From positions 353,501-417,500 of the forward strand of contig JAIUPT010000032.1 in NCBI GenBank assembly GCA_022315425.1: a DNA stretch of 64,000 nt. The letters are read 5' to 3'. How positions within the stretch are numbered: the first letter of the stretch is position 1; each line of letters opens with the position of its first letter. The stretch is from Pseudevernia furfuracea (Eukaryota > Ascomycota > Lecanoromycetes > Lecanorales > Parmeliaceae). The notes beneath the pieces are model-generated. The model was not told the origin of the DNA and did not search any database. It saw nothing but the letters and a program-made list of their open reading frames with translations. Made by a program: the position numbers and the translations under genes. This document shows positions 1 to 11,949 of the stretch, piece by piece.

Positions 1-657
1 CACGGGGAAGGACGTTATTGTGTGAAGGTGCGCGCGGAGCCTTGTCGGGATATGGTTTCAGGGTTGTAGGCTTCATTGGTAGTCTTCATGAGATGGAAGT
101 CGATTCCGAAGGGGGGCAGTGTGTGATGCGAGATTTTGGAACGGAAAGGATGTTTTTTTTCGCGATTCTGAAATACATTGAAAAAAAAGTCTTTTCTCAC
201 CAGCTTGACCCAAACATCCTACCGTCACGACCTTACAGAAATAGCCACGGGCCAATCAATGAATGACCGACCTTGGTGGGTTTGCAGTTTCTCACCATTG
301 AGCCACAGTATATAAGTTTTTTGTGGTATGAGAATATTTATAATACACTGGAAGGAAAAGAGCATAGAAGTTAGACTTATCTCAACTTGATTGTATCCGT
401 GCGGCCTTGGACGGGCAGAGACCACCGTACTAAGTAGTAAGACAATCATGCCGGGCCAATTGGAGCAAAAATGAGGGAATGAGTCAAAATGCTAGGAGCA
501 ATGGCTTCGGGCCAGGAGTCAGACACGATATGTAGGTAATTGAACGGACTAATACTGCGCTTACGGAAAAACAATTTGACCGCACGCAAGTACAGAAATC
601 AATATTGTACATTTCCAACATACATATGAGTTCAACGTCATCACTGGCCCATTACAC
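1..657. other. Left-edge stretch, no gene recognised
   Basis: Short overlapping open frames occur on both strands, but none has recognisable family sequence, splice-linked continuation or a convincing start. The right part is the 3' flank of the MscL-like gene, which ends at 658. Nothing else is seen. Confidence 0.5.
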
Positions 658-1460
658 TTACTGCTCTCTGCCATCTTGCCAGCTCGTACAATTGACGCAG
701 CGTTGTGCCTACATAAAATTGTCAATAAGAAACGTCGATGCCCTGAAGGAAAGAGGGCATCTTGCCTTTTCACTGATCCTTTTCCTGCAGTATTTGCACT
801 TGACGGTATGCTTGATGACAGAGTCATTGGAAGCCCATCCGTACACAAGTGCAACAGTGTACAGCGCGATACCGATGCCGATGAAGTTGAAAACTTTGTT
901 GATGAAGGTGCTGATAGATGTAAGAAATATCGAAGGTCAAACCAGTTCGTGACCGAATTGACATCCCTCCCGACGATGCATTTGGCATACAGGAAAGCGG
1001 ACCGAGAAAGACGTACCCCCAAGACATGATCACAGCTCCATCTTCGAGGGCCAGTTTCATCGTGTTGTACCCCCGCCCTGCCCCCTTGCCATAATGCGGC
1101 CCGGCCCTCAGTACCGCGAATTTCTCGTCGAAGTTGCGGTCAATGAATGGTAAAAGCGAGAGAATAGGGAGGAGCACATCCGAAACGAATGAGGTGACGA
1201 CGGCCGTGAAGGCTGCTGCGAGTCTACATGGCAGGAGCGCAACTTAGTCCAAGGCCAGACGAAGGCAGAGCAAATCGAAGAACGAGAAGCAGAAACCCTG
1301 GGATTTGAATGGCTTACATCAAACCGACAGCTACCTCAAGGACATTGTCTTGCAGCGCAAAGTCCGAGAAGCCGTTCCAAAAGCGGCTTGCTCGCGTCTT
1401 GGCTTTCTGCCCTGCTTGAAGCAGGTGTTGGCGGGTATCGTCGATTTCGAGTTGAGGCAT
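658..1460 (-). CDS. MscL-type mechanosensitive channel with CxxC tail
   Basis: This is a large-conductance mechanosensitive channel (MscL family), a membrane pore that opens under tension; the compartment in this fungus is unknown. Four exons are deduced: 1460-1318, 1223-1017, 910-766 and 708-658, giving 181 residues. Exon 1 starts at an ATG (MPQLEIDD) and leads into DFALQDNVLEVAVGL, the first transmembrane helix. Exon 2 carries AAFTAVVTSFVSDVLLP, SLLPFIDRNFDEKFAVLR and DGAVIMSWG. Exon 3 carries the second helix (FINKVFNFIGIGIALYTVA) and CKYC. Exon 4 adds RCVNCTSWQDGREQ. Introns 1 and 2 are GT-AG. Intron 3 (709-765, 57 nt) only keeps frame if read as GC-AG (AAAAG|GCAAGA ... ATGTAG|GCAC). The family call is by recognisable similarity to fungal MscL proteins. 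The exon 4 join is inferred. Confidence 0.85.
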
Positions 1461-1869
1461 ATTTGCGACTTCTATACGGTCTCTGGAGAACGGATTATGA
1501 AAAAGACAGGAGGTAGCAAATTAATTGTTGGATAGGAGTGTAAAATGTTGGCACGCGACGCGGCTGCCAGGCTACAGGATCCGGGGCGCTTGGAGGAGGA
1601 TCAAGCTGGGCGATGATACGATGTTGGTTTCAGAGTCCTTCAAGATTTTGACCGACCTTTTCATAAACAACTCCTTTTAATCTATCATCTTAGATGTGAA
1701 GTTGGTCTTGAAGGATCTTCCTGAGACCTTCTATAACAGTCTGAACGAACGGGTCACGTGATCCGCAACGCCTGCCATAGAAGAGTCCTCTGTATCATTT
1801 CTCTACAGAGCGAAGACAGATCCTACGTGTCTATCCAAAAACCCTTTCGTAGCGCCTCTCCAATTAGCT
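1461..1869. other. Intergenic: MscL upstream region
   Basis: No gene is seen. This is the 5' flank of the MscL-like gene and the 3' flank of the acidic protein gene. It contains a TCACGTGA palindrome, and a 10-bp inverted repeat (TCCTTCAAGA near 1639, TCTTGAAGGA near 1706). Confidence 0.6.
1754..1761. promoter_or_regulatory. TCACGTGA palindrome (E-box-like)
   Basis: A perfect 8-bp palindrome with a CACGTG core lies about 295 bp upstream of the MscL-like start codon. CACGTG is the core bound by bHLH factors of the Cbf1/Pho4/SREBP type in fungi. A single copy is weak evidence, so binding is inference. Confidence 0.3.
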
Positions 1870-2418
1870 TCATCCGACCGTCACTGTAACGCTCTCGAAA
1901 GCCTGGACCATCACCCACAGGACGAAGCCAATGACGGTAAGACATATTATAATCCTAAAAGCTAGACCCGCAAGGGTCGTCGGTTTTTCTTCCGGGAGCA
2001 CATCATCGAACGTCCTCCAGGTCTCTTCGTCAATTATGAATTTAGCGGTCTCTATGATCTTCTGCGATGAAACGACGATCGCAAGTGCAGAGACTTGTCG
2101 GTCTTCTCGTCCGTTCTCGAGATAATCGTCCTCCTCTTCACCGTCTTCCTTATCAGCTTGCCCTACCTCATCCTTTTTCTCTCCATTTTTCTCTCCGTGT
2201 TCATCTCCGTCTTCGCCTCCATCATCTGTAGATTCCGTATCATCTGCATCTTCTTTGTTGCTTGGAGCATCGTCGTCATTCTTATTCTCCATCTCAATCG
2301 TTGTCTCCGCCCCGAAGTGTTCTGTATTCTTTTCTCTGTGTTGCTGGATTTCTTCTTGCTCCGTACGCACCTCTTGAGAAGTCAGGGCCAGACCTTGACC
2401 CGGGAACACCAGTGCCAC
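1870..2418 (-). CDS. Acidic protein with C-terminal membrane helix
   Basis: I do not recognise a family. The open frame gives up to 182 residues. The N-terminal two thirds is very acidic and low-complexity, rich in Glu, Asp and Lys with many DD and EE pairs. A predicted hydrophobic helix near the C terminus (about residues 150-172, LAFRIIICLTVIGFVLWVMV) is followed by only about ten residues, the layout of a tail-anchored protein. There is no ATG at the 5' end of the frame: it opens at a GTG near 2418, just after a TAG that could be a splice acceptor (ccatag). The first in-frame ATG is at 2292 and would give 140 residues. Either an upstream exon exists or translation starts at 2292. Composition suggests coding up to 2418. 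Location and function are unknown. Confidence 0.5.
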   Translation of the reverse strand: MALVFPGQGLALTSQEVRTEQEEIQQHREKNTEHFGAETTIEMENKNDDDAPSNKEDADDTESTDDGGEDGDEHGEKNGEKKDEVGQADKEDGEEEDDYLENGREDRQVSALAIVVSSQKIIETAKFIIDEETWRTFDDVLPEEKPTTLAGLAFRIIICLTVIGFVLWVMVQAFESVTVTVG

Positions 2419-2820
2419 GCTCTATGGACTGCCATGTGTCTTTCTAAAGACGAGATGCATGCTTAGCGCTCAGCCGCAAAATTTCTCTCTAAGACAGGCA
2501 CAGGTTTACTGCACGGGAGCTGTATGTATGACTTGTTAGTGAATATAGTCAACAATTAGTAGCAAGCAGTGAGAAGAGAAGCGAAGAAGCGATAATCAGT
2601 AGTAGTGGTAGAAAGTGTGAACCAAAATCCAATTTACTGTGGGGACAAAAGGAGCCGTTAGAAGTTCAGCCGGCCCAGTATCCACCATATCTGGCCAGAG
2701 AGGTTTCTAGAATTTAGCATATCTTCTCGCTGGGAGAGATACAAGAAGACAGCAGGTAGGAATTTGAAAATATTTCGGTGTATTTAATCTACCGTTCCGT
2801 GGCTCTCTAAACGATACTGT
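2419..2820. other. Intergenic stretch
   Basis: This lies between the 5' end of the acidic protein gene and the 3' end of the TACO1-like gene. It may hide a short 5' exon of the acidic protein gene; no other gene or repeat is seen. Confidence 0.5.
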
Positions 2821-3730
2821 CTAGCTTGCATTTGTATACACTTCTCGCACGCTCGGATCGTCTTGGATTCGACCTATTGTAAACGAAAGTCAGCCTACAT
2901 TGAGTCGAAAGATGTGTTTGCAATCACCTAAAAAGCTATCAAGCGATTCAAGCATTTCGGGAGAGGCCACGTCGACCATCATGTCCTCTTTAGGATCCCA
3001 AACAATATCCAAACTCTCGACCTTCAATCCCGAAGACTTGGCCAGAATCTCCGCGACTGCCGCCGTCTCGCTCGATTCGGCATAGACGACCACTTTGCCA
3101 TCGTCTTCCATTTGTATATCAATAGCCCCTGCTTCTACCGCCTGATCGAATATCTCTTCTTCTCCAACGTTTTTGAATCCTTCAAACACAACCTTTCCCT
3201 TTCTGTCGAACATGTGGCTGGTGGGTGTCATGGTCCCACCGGACTCTTTGATAGCTAATTTCAGGTCGTTCAGAGTTCGTGCTTTTGAGTCTGTTTGACA
3301 TTCCACGATTACGGCGACCGAAGGTGGAACCATGGCTTCTATGGTAAGAGATTCTAACGCAGCTCCTGTAAGCGAACGACCCTGTCCTCTTGCGACGGCA
3401 CTCTCAATCGAGGCTTTAGGGAGTCCTTGCTTTTTGGCGGCAGTAATCGAGGTAGCGAGGCGAGGGTTGAATTGAGGGTCTGCTCCATATTGCTTTGAGG
3501 CGAACTGGAGCTCTTGCACTAACGTAGAGCGCTGCTTGGTCACCGAAGCCTAGTAGACGTGGTCAATTGTTTCCTCTTCCCTTTCTTGTTGACTGGATAC
3601 ATACATCTACTTTAGCCTTATCATGTTTGATCTTAGACCACCGGTTGTGTCCAGAATATCGATTGCTTGTCAATGAGAACCACCGACTCCCCCGCAGTTG
3701 GAGGGTCCTGCATGTTCTGATCCCAATCAT
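2821..3730 (-). CDS. TACO1/YebC-family mitochondrial translation activator
   Basis: This is a YebC/TACO1-family protein. Mitochondrial members act on the mitoribosome and are linked to cytochrome c oxidase subunit synthesis (known for the family). Three exons are deduced: 3730-3611, 3549-2928 and 2873-2821, giving 264 residues. Introns are 61 nt (gtagat...ctactag) and 54 nt (gtgatt...caatag). The start at 3730 gives an Arg-rich, acid-poor presequence (MIGIRTCRTLQLRGSRW), then the family hallmark SGHNRWSKIKHDKAK. The body shows YGADPQFNPRLA, AKKQGLPKASIESAVARGQG and an acidic C-terminal domain. The last exon encodes RIQDDPSVREVYTNAS, the usual fungal ending. Reading through the second intron would give an aberrant end, which supports splicing. 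It shares a 164-bp divergent promoter with LAA1. Confidence 0.9.
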
Positions 3731-3894
3731 AAAAAGCTCCTTGCATGGTCGCCGCTGCTCTGCATTGAGGAAGATTCTTTAGCGTCGCGTCCATATAATT
3801 TATCAGCCTTACGGAGCGTGATTGTGAAGAGGGAGCCCCAAATGAAAAAGGGCATCAAGGAGTAAAAAATTGACCTTTGCGCAAATTAACACTT
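3731..3894. promoter_or_regulatory. Divergent promoter TACO1-like / LAA1
   Basis: Only 164 bp separate two divergent start codons (3730 minus, 3895 plus), so both core promoters must lie here or overlap the transcripts. No defined binding site is recognised. Confidence 0.5.
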
Positions 3895-6800
3895 ATGTCA
3901 AACTCCCAGAACGGTAGCCCAGCTCCAATTACCAATGGTAATGCCGAAAAATCAGAAAAGGGAGGACTGCCCCTCAAATTTCGACTCGACGTCCCCAAGT
4001 TGCACTCTTTGCCCTCAGAGCAGCAGGACCTCTACCTCTTTACCTTTACTGTCGAGCTCGAGAGTTATACGAGCTCGCTGGAGTATGAGGCATTATGTGC
4101 CCAACAGACGGACTTGACCAGAGAAACGCTCCAGATTATAAATCTATCCTCCCCAATACCCTCGAAGGCTATCCGGAACAACCTGGGACGATGTTACGCC
4201 ACCATATTGGGCAAAGGCAACAGAAAGACGCTGTTCGAGTCGGTGAACCAGCTTGTCGCTGTAGCCAACGCGGGCAAGGGGGAAAGAGAACTGCACAATA
4301 AGCATGCCGCCGTTCATTGCCTCGGAGAGCTCTATATGGCCGCTGGGGACAGTGCGATCAATCTCTCGAGTCTGGTGTGCTCAAGTCTACTTCGCCTTTT
4401 AAAACCTACACAGAATCATGCAGGACTACGGGCGGCTATATTCCGGGCTCTTGGAAAAGTGGTTGGGATGATTCAGGGCTCAATCGAAGACTCAATTGCA
4501 AGGGACATTTGGAAAGCTGGTAGAGCGGCAGCTTCGGGAGATAAGGCAGCTTTAGTACAAGCAAGAGCATGCCAGTGCCTACAGAAGCTGGTATCCTACA
4601 CAAATTATTTCGAGACGACTGGTGATTTTGAAAACTTGAAGGCGGCTATCTGGAAAGCCTGTGAAACCTCCACTCCTGCTGCTCGACATGCTGCCGCTTC
4701 CTGTCTTGCTTCGGCGCTTGTCAAATCCTATTCGGAGGACGCTCCCTCGAAGTCGTCTCCAAAAGTCAAGAAACCGAAGAAAGTCAACAGGAATCAGGCT
4801 GTTCTGGAAGAGGCAGATGAAGATATCGCGAGGCCAGGGTCTCCTTCAGGGAAGAAGACCACTATGAAGTTAGAACTCTCTCTTTCAGACATTTTCAGAC
4901 AACTCTCTTCCCAGTATCACCGCTCGACTACTAGCAATAGGCTCAGAGCAGGTATTGCCCATTGCTACATAAAAGTTCTCGGCGGCTTGAAAGCCTCAAT
5001 CGTCGAGACGAACTATGGTCGGATTGTGAACCACCTTATGGCCGAGCTTTTGAGCAATGCCTCGGTTACCCACGATCGTTACCGGCTATTGCTAACGCGA
5101 AGATATGTGCAAAAGATCTTGGCCGACTGTATTGGCTCCAGAATCATTGGTGAGACAGGACGGGTTAATGCAGCAAGGACTCTAATCAACGATGTGCTCA
5201 AGAACTACCCTCAAGTCCTGAAAGAAGTGCCTGAGCCTTCGAAACATGCTCTCGTCGGCGTTCTTGACGCTCTGGCTTCGCTCATCAAGTCATTAGGAGC
5301 GGCTTTCGTTTCCCTCGGCGACAGCTGTCGTGAGGCTCTTGTACAGGTCTTGCAGCATCCAAGTTACACAGTGCAGATCCATGCTTCTCATTGTTTGCGT
5401 AAATTTGTGATGGCATGCCCACAACAGCTGCTATCCTGTGCTTCCATCTGTATGAACAGTGTCAACAGAGAGCTCAGTGTCTTGACTACTGGTCGCCAAT
5501 CCCCTCGACGCTGCGTCGGGTATGCCAATGGGCTTGCGGCGGTCCTGAGCATATCGCCGTCACAGCCGCTTTTCAGCTCACTTGAGATTAGCTCGCGCGT
5601 TCTATCTACGGCTATCGATTTACTCAAATCAAGCAGTAAAGTTGAGCTACGCGTGGCCGGTACTCAAGTTCAAGTGTCTTGGATCCTGATAGGTGGTCTC
5701 ATGGCGCTAGGGCCAAACTTTGTCAAGATCCACTTGTCACAGTTTCTATTGCTTTGGCGAAATGCGCTGCCAAAGCCGTTGACAAGAGAGAATACTGCGC
5801 AGCGGCAGTCCTCAGAGATCACGTATCTAACCCACGTTCGGGAATGTACTTTAGGATCTATTCTTTCATTCCTCGAGTTCAATGGCAGACTGATAACGAC
5901 TGATGTCGCCAAACGAATTGCGACCATGCTACAGAATACCGTCGAGTATTTGGAAAACTTACCTCGCAAGAAGCTCATCGATGACGTGTCCCAAAAGCTG
6001 TTCTTTTCACTGCAACTGCAAGACCTGGTTCTGATGGTCCGTCGGAGGGTTCTCCAGTGTTATTCAAGGCTGATCAGCTTCAGTCCCCAAGCTAGTGGCG
6101 AAATTCTCACACAATCTAACCTCTTGACACTCGCCGTGACGCTGTTAGCGGATCCAGAGAGCTATGCACCAGGCACCCTTGGCTCATCCATTGCAAATGC
6201 AGCAGGCACATTTGAGAGTATCTGGGAAATTGCAGACAATTCTGGCTTTGGTATCACAGGTCTAGTCCGCGGACCACTCATTAAGTCACTACCAGGAGAG
6301 CACAGCACCGCGCCACTCATTGGTCGGCAACATCATGGTGATGACTTCTCGGATATTGACGAGGCGGTATGTTAGCTGTGCTAGGTTCCCCTTCCGACTT
6401 TACTTGCTGACAAAGCTTGGTTAGCTGATGGGTCCAATTTGCGGTGCACAAGAACATGACTCTGTGTGCCTCTATACCAGTTCCGAGGACCAGGCTGAAA
6501 ATCTGCCAGACCCACCGGCGACTGAGGTTGTCAATTCTGCTATCGTCCTCTTCGCCACAGCATTTCCGCTCCACAGCTCAAGAGTCCAAGAAGGCGTGCT
6601 AGAGCAACTGGCCACTTTCTTGACGTCTACGAGCCTTCAACGAGATCCTGGGAGAAAATCAGCCGTTGCTGTTAATACTGCTATGGCTCTATTAAGCGCG
6701 CTCAAGGTCGCCGTTGGCGAGACTATCGCTGAGCACGGGGATCTCAAGCATCCCACAGTCGAAAAAACCATAGAGGAAATGCTAAGAGTATGTCCACAGC

Positions 6801-9800
6801 GCGGCTCCTAGTGCTGAGCAGTTTGTGTTAATGGAATCCTAGGGTTTGGTGATTGACCAAGATCGTTCCATCCGGTCCGTTGCGTATGAGGCCATAGGGA
6901 GACTCTGCAACAGTTCTGGGAATGCTTTTACCGCGAATGAGGTCAATGCGTTGATCGATATGATTGTATCTAACAGAGATCCTAATGCTCGTGCCGGATG
7001 TGCGATGGCACTAGGGTCCATACATGCTCAAGTCGGAGGAATGGCAGCAGGCTTCCATTTGAAGAAGATTCATGGAGTGTTGATGTCTCTGTGCAGCGAC
7101 CCGAACCCGACCGTCCATTTCTCCGCAATTGAAGCTCTTTCACAAGTTGCCGAATCCGCCGGCCTGACCTTTTCGGGATACGTCGCTAGCACACTAGGCC
7201 TACTGGCTCAGATATGGACCTGTGACAGCCACAACGAAGAGTCGGCTCTAACAGCATCTTCCAACCTCGAAATTGCTTGGCCTACCGCTACAGTTGTTGC
7301 ACATAGCATTGACTCTCTTGTCAACGTGCTTGGTCCTGATCTTCAAGATATGAGCAAAGCAAGGGAATTAATGCTCATTCTCATGAAACAATTTGCAAAA
7401 GACGATCTGGCCGTTGTCCAAGCAGAGTGTTTGCGCGCTTGGGAGCACATGTACCTCTACGATTCCGGCCACGTCGATTTGAAAGCTTATGTGCGTCGTT
7501 TGCAAGAGAATCTTGAATCTGCCAATAGCGTCGTTCGGAAGGTGGCTGTAGATGGGCTCTACAATCTCATGCGAAGGGATGCCGAATATGCCCTCGCGGT
7601 TGCCAATGAAGGCTTGGAAGATCAGCTGTGGTTAGCATTGAACGATAGCCCCGAAGAGGAAGGTATTCGCAACCTCGTTCAGTCTTGGCTGGGTCAGTCA
7701 AACTTAAGTGAAGCCGAAAAGTGGGTTTTGCGTTGCCAGCATGTCCTTACTAAGGCAGCGAAATCTCAACCTGAACCCGCTCCAGCCACAGAACCCAAGT
7801 CTGCAGCGCCAGATTTGCAAGATGAGGAAGTAGCTGGATTCGCCTCGGGGGATGGGAAAGACCAGAATGGCGCTCCGGTGCCTGAAGCAACGCAGGAGCT
7901 GCTGAGATGGCAAACACGAGCTTTTGCAATGCAATGTTTGAATGACTTGGCGGCCATGATTGGTAAAGACATGGAATCAGACCCCAACTCAGCAGCTGGT
8001 CACGCCTTGCAGAATAAGATCGCGGAGGTGATCCGTTTGGCGTTTCTCGCATCGACAGCCTCGGTTGTCGAATTGCAGGTTGGAGGTCTGCGACTGATTG
8101 ACCAAGTTCTGAAGGTATAAAGAGTCTGAGAACCTCTAGCCAATGGCACTACTAACTCGATCAGATATTCGGGACTATGCCAGACCCTGATTTCTCGGAG
8201 GCTCTTCTACTTGAGCAGTACCAAGCCCAAGTCAGCTCCGCATTGACACCAGCTTTTGGTGCAGATTCTTCCCCTGATCTCGCTTCAGCAGCAGTAGACG
8301 TCTGCGCGACCTTCATTGCTACCGGCCTCGTCACCGATGTCGATCGTATGGGTAGGATCCTCAAGCTGTTAGTAACAGCATTAGAAAGCTTCACAGGTAA
8401 TTTAAACTTGTATGGTGGAAATCCTCGCTAATAAATAGCAGATGATGCTCAGGACTCTGCGATCGGCGAATTGCGTGGTCTCAGTCCCAATGCACAAATC
8501 ATGGTTAGGATGGCAGTGCTGTCCGCATGGGCCGAATTACAAGTCGCCAGTACCGAACAAGACTACCTCGTGAAAGTGATGCAGCCGCATGTAGCCAAGC
8601 TTACTCCGTTGTGGCTTTCATCATTGCAGGAGTTTGCGCGCTTGAGATTTGAGCCAGACATATCTAATTCCATGGGACCAGCCAGACCAGACGAAGGCCT
8701 TGATGTGGTATATGCTGCGCTAAATCGGCAGACATTACTCAAGGTAGGCCGAGATTCGTCCAACTGCTTGATGCACTCTTTACTGATGAATGAGAAAGTT
8801 CTACCAAGACTCATGGCTCAAGCTCGTTGACGCTATTGCCAGTCTGATTGACCAGGACAGCGATTTTGTATTTGACGCCCTGGATGGCAAATCAAGCACT
8901 CCTAAGACCAATGGCTCCGATGCCACAAAACACGACATCGACTACCGCGACGAACCCGCTGCCTTCTTCTTCGTTCTTTTCGGTATAGTGATTGAAGCAT
9001 TAACCACTAGGCCTGGTAGTGGTTCGGAAGTGCAGACTCTAGAGGTTCTTTTGGCGCTCAAAAGGATACTTCAGCCATCTGTCTCTGGCAATGCTGTCTT
9101 CCAAGACGCTGTATTTGCGGAGACTATGGAGCTCTTCGATCGATTGGCCCTTACTGAAGGTCTCGATGTCCAACTTGTCATTGTAGATATTGCGAGAAAC
9201 ATGTGTCTCACACATCCATCTGCGAGAGGGGAAGATGCCAATGGAGAGCATCTATCAGATGATATTGAGCAGCTCTTTGAGTTGACAAGAATCATCGTTT
9301 TGGTTCTTGCGGGCGTCTTGCCAAATCTCGCGGAGCGCAATCCTTCGATCAGGCCTCAGCTCCCCGGTGAAGCAGTGTCGGTGATTCAGACATCTCTAGA
9401 AGCCCTGGTAGACGCTTCTGAGATATTTCCCTCCATTATTAAAACCGATCTCCACGCCAGCATTCTCCACATCTTTGCCACTATCCTCAGCACCGGCGCC
9501 TGCCAGGCCAACGTGGTCCCCCAAGCCTTCCCGATCTTCAAACGTTTCCTTCAAACTATTGCAACCGCCTCTACATCAGCAGCCAGCTCTGACCTGATCC
9601 GTGGCTGTCTCCATCGATTTCTCTCAATTCTCTCACACGCTCAACGTCGCGAATCGGAAACCTCGCTTCCATGCGCCAAGAATACCCTCCTCGCCTGTAC
9701 CATACTTCTTACCAATGCATCTCGTTCTCTGGCCCCCAACGATCCTTTCGTCACACGTGCTTTGGATGAAATGCTTGGTTGCCTCCAGGACCTTGGCCTC

Positions 9801-10286
9801 GCCAAAGTCGTTGCAAGTTGCCTTCGTTCTCTCATGATGGTCAGCCCCAAAAGCGAGACCGACGAGTCAATCGCACGATATCTGTTCCCACACCTACTAC
9901 GCTTCACAGCCGACACAGAACTACCGGATCCGGAGAATGCTCGCTCACTCATCGCGCATGTTCTCACATCTTTCGCCACGACTGCTTCAGGCGATGCATC
10001 CTCAGCTGCAATGTGCATCATCATTCCAATGCTTCTTACCCGCGCCTCAGCCGAGGGTAAGGCTGTCTACGTCGAAACCTCCAAAAGGCTGCTCGAACTG
10101 GCAGGTGGCAACCTGACGCCTGTTTTTAGGGGCGTGGTGGCTAAGATGAGCGCCGGACAAAGAACATTCATGGAGACTGTCATTCGAGAAGGTGGCGGAG
10201 TAGGGAAAAGCACCGGCGGGAATCGGGAGAGCGCTGGAGAGTCGGAGCCCAGTATTGCGCTCAAGTTGAATTTTGGAGGAAGGTGA
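3895..10286 (+). CDS. LAA1: HEAT-repeat protein LAA1/HEATR5 (AP-1 accessory)
   Basis: This is a large alpha-solenoid protein of the Laa1/HEATR5 family. In yeast and animals it binds the clathrin adaptor AP-1 (and aftiphilin-like partners) and supports trans-Golgi to endosome traffic. Six exons are deduced: 3895-6366, 6425-6787, 6843-8114, 8165-8396, 8442-8743 and 8799-10286, giving 2042 residues, close to the usual length of about 2000. Introns are short (45-58 nt) with GT-AG ends, and every join keeps frame. The N terminus after a Ser/Asn-rich start reads PLKFRLDVPKLHSLPSEQQ, then LYLFTFTVELESY, typical of the family. HEAT-like helical pairs run throughout. A charged linker lies near residues 293-325, and an acidic/Pro-rich one sits late in exon 3 (EPAPATEPKSAAPDLQDEE). 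The ATG at 3895 is the first in frame. Confidence 0.9.
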
Positions 10287-10504
10287 ATTGGCACAAGGTA
10301 GCTTGTTAGTTGCATGGTTTGGTATCATGCTGTGTTCTGTATACGGTTTATTTGGGCATTTTCTTAGCGGGGCGTTGGCGCGGAAAGTTCATTGCTATTG
10401 GACTGCGGTTGGTGGGAATAGGCTTCTCATCGAATGAACGGGGGTATATAAACTGCGAAATCGTCCAAGAAAATCTATGACTGCCTCTCGTCCGTCCATC
10501 CCGT

Positions 10505-11949
10505 CTACCCCAAAGACACATACCCGACATTCTCACTCTTGTCACCGATGCCTCCCTTCTCCTCTGCCCCAGTCTGCGTCCCCATTTCCCGACTCGGCAC
10601 CGTAAAGCCTGCCCCTCCACTCCCACTACCTGTCCCCGTCCCAGAACTCTGCGACGTAGCCGCCTTCTTCCTCTCCTCGATCTCCCTCTCATGCATCTTG
10701 AAACTACCATACCTCAAGCTCCCCAATATCAAGACCGCCATCAACCCAATCGCCATCGCCGCCCTCCTCGTCAACACCCACCTCAAGCCCTCCACCTCGC
10801 TCTTCTGCTCTGACCCGAGCACCACACTGATTTTATAGTTCAGCTCGCTAATCTCTCCGTCGCGGGTCTGGCTCTGCATGCGCACGGCCATGCGGCGGTC
10901 GTTGAGCATGCCTCGGAGGTCGTCTTTGAGGCTCAACGTTTCCTGACTGACGCGCTGGGAGAGGATGTCGTAGGTGTGTTGGAGGTGGGAGAGTTGGGTG
11001 CGGGTGTGGGTGGAGGAGGATTTGCGCGTGTTGAGGATCTCGGTGCGGAGTTCGGAGCAGGCGGCGCGGAAGAGGTAGGTTTCCTGAAAGGGAGGAGGAG
11101 GAGGGAGCGTTAGCGCGATGATTGCGGATTACGGATTTACGTTGGCGGGGGGAAGCAATGAGGGAAAAAGAGGACGGAGACGACGGAGGCGAGGCGACTC
11201 ACGTTCTCAACGTCCGATTTCGACTCCAGCCCTTCCTTCGCCACGTCCAAGTTCACCGCCAACAACCCCCTTACCGCCTTCATGATCGTCACGCTCTGCT
11301 CCTCGCTAAACCCACCCCCCTCCAGATCCTTCACGAGCGTAAACGTATCGAAATGGTGCACGTACGGCGGCGCCTGCAAGTGCGGCGCTTTATGCTCTTC
11401 CGGCTTCTCGACCGTCGGGGCGCCCATTTGAAGCACCGTTTCGAGCGGATTGGCGGTGCGGGCTTTGTTATCGCTGATGGATTCCGGGGACGGTTGTTTG
11501 GGGTGGGACTCGGAGGCATCGAGTTCGTGGGCGCGGGTGGAGGGGTCACGCATCGTGGTTGTGATTGCGGCGTCGCGGGAAAGGTCTGGTTTGTCTTTAC
11601 CTTGGTCTTTGGGTTCTGGTGTTGCTTTTTTCTCGGGTTCTTTTGCTGGAGGGGCTTCTATTGTCTTTTGCTCGGGTTTGCTGTCTCCCTTGACTTTTTT
11701 TTCGATGGCACTGGCTAGGGATTTCTCTTCGTGCGGTTTCGAGGGCATGCCGGGGGGCGGTTGAGGTTCGGCGGCGGTGCCATAGCGCTGGGCGTAGGTT
11801 TCTTGTCTGTGAGGTCGCGCGGTGCTGATGCCTGCTTTTTGGTTGGGCTGTTGGGAGGCACGTAGGGGCTTTAAGGCTAAGCCTGTCTTGTGGACTCGTG
11901 CTGGATGAAAAAGGTGAGGGTAGAGGAAGGTCAGCCGTGGGAGGGACAT
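10505..11949 (-). CDS. Mitochondrial DUF1640 coiled-coil protein (CCDC90/MCUR1-like)
   Basis: This is a member of the DUF1640 family (yeast Fmp32; animal MCUR1/CCDC90B), inner-membrane coiled-coil proteins linked to cytochrome oxidase assembly and calcium uniporter regulation in animals. Two exons are deduced: 11949-11203 and 11083-10505, giving 441 residues; the intron is 119 nt (gtgagt...tttcag). The start at 11949 gives a basic, acid-poor presequence (MSLPRLTFLYPHLFHPARV). A long Pro/Lys/Glu-rich disordered segment follows, then HHFDTFTLVKDLEGGGFSEE, the family signature. Next come a long coiled coil and one membrane helix (about residues 357-377, AMAIGLMAVLILGSLRYG). A Gly/Ser/Thr-rich tail ends the protein. 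It is convergent with LAA1 (218 bp apart). The exact role in fungi is not settled. Confidence 0.85.
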
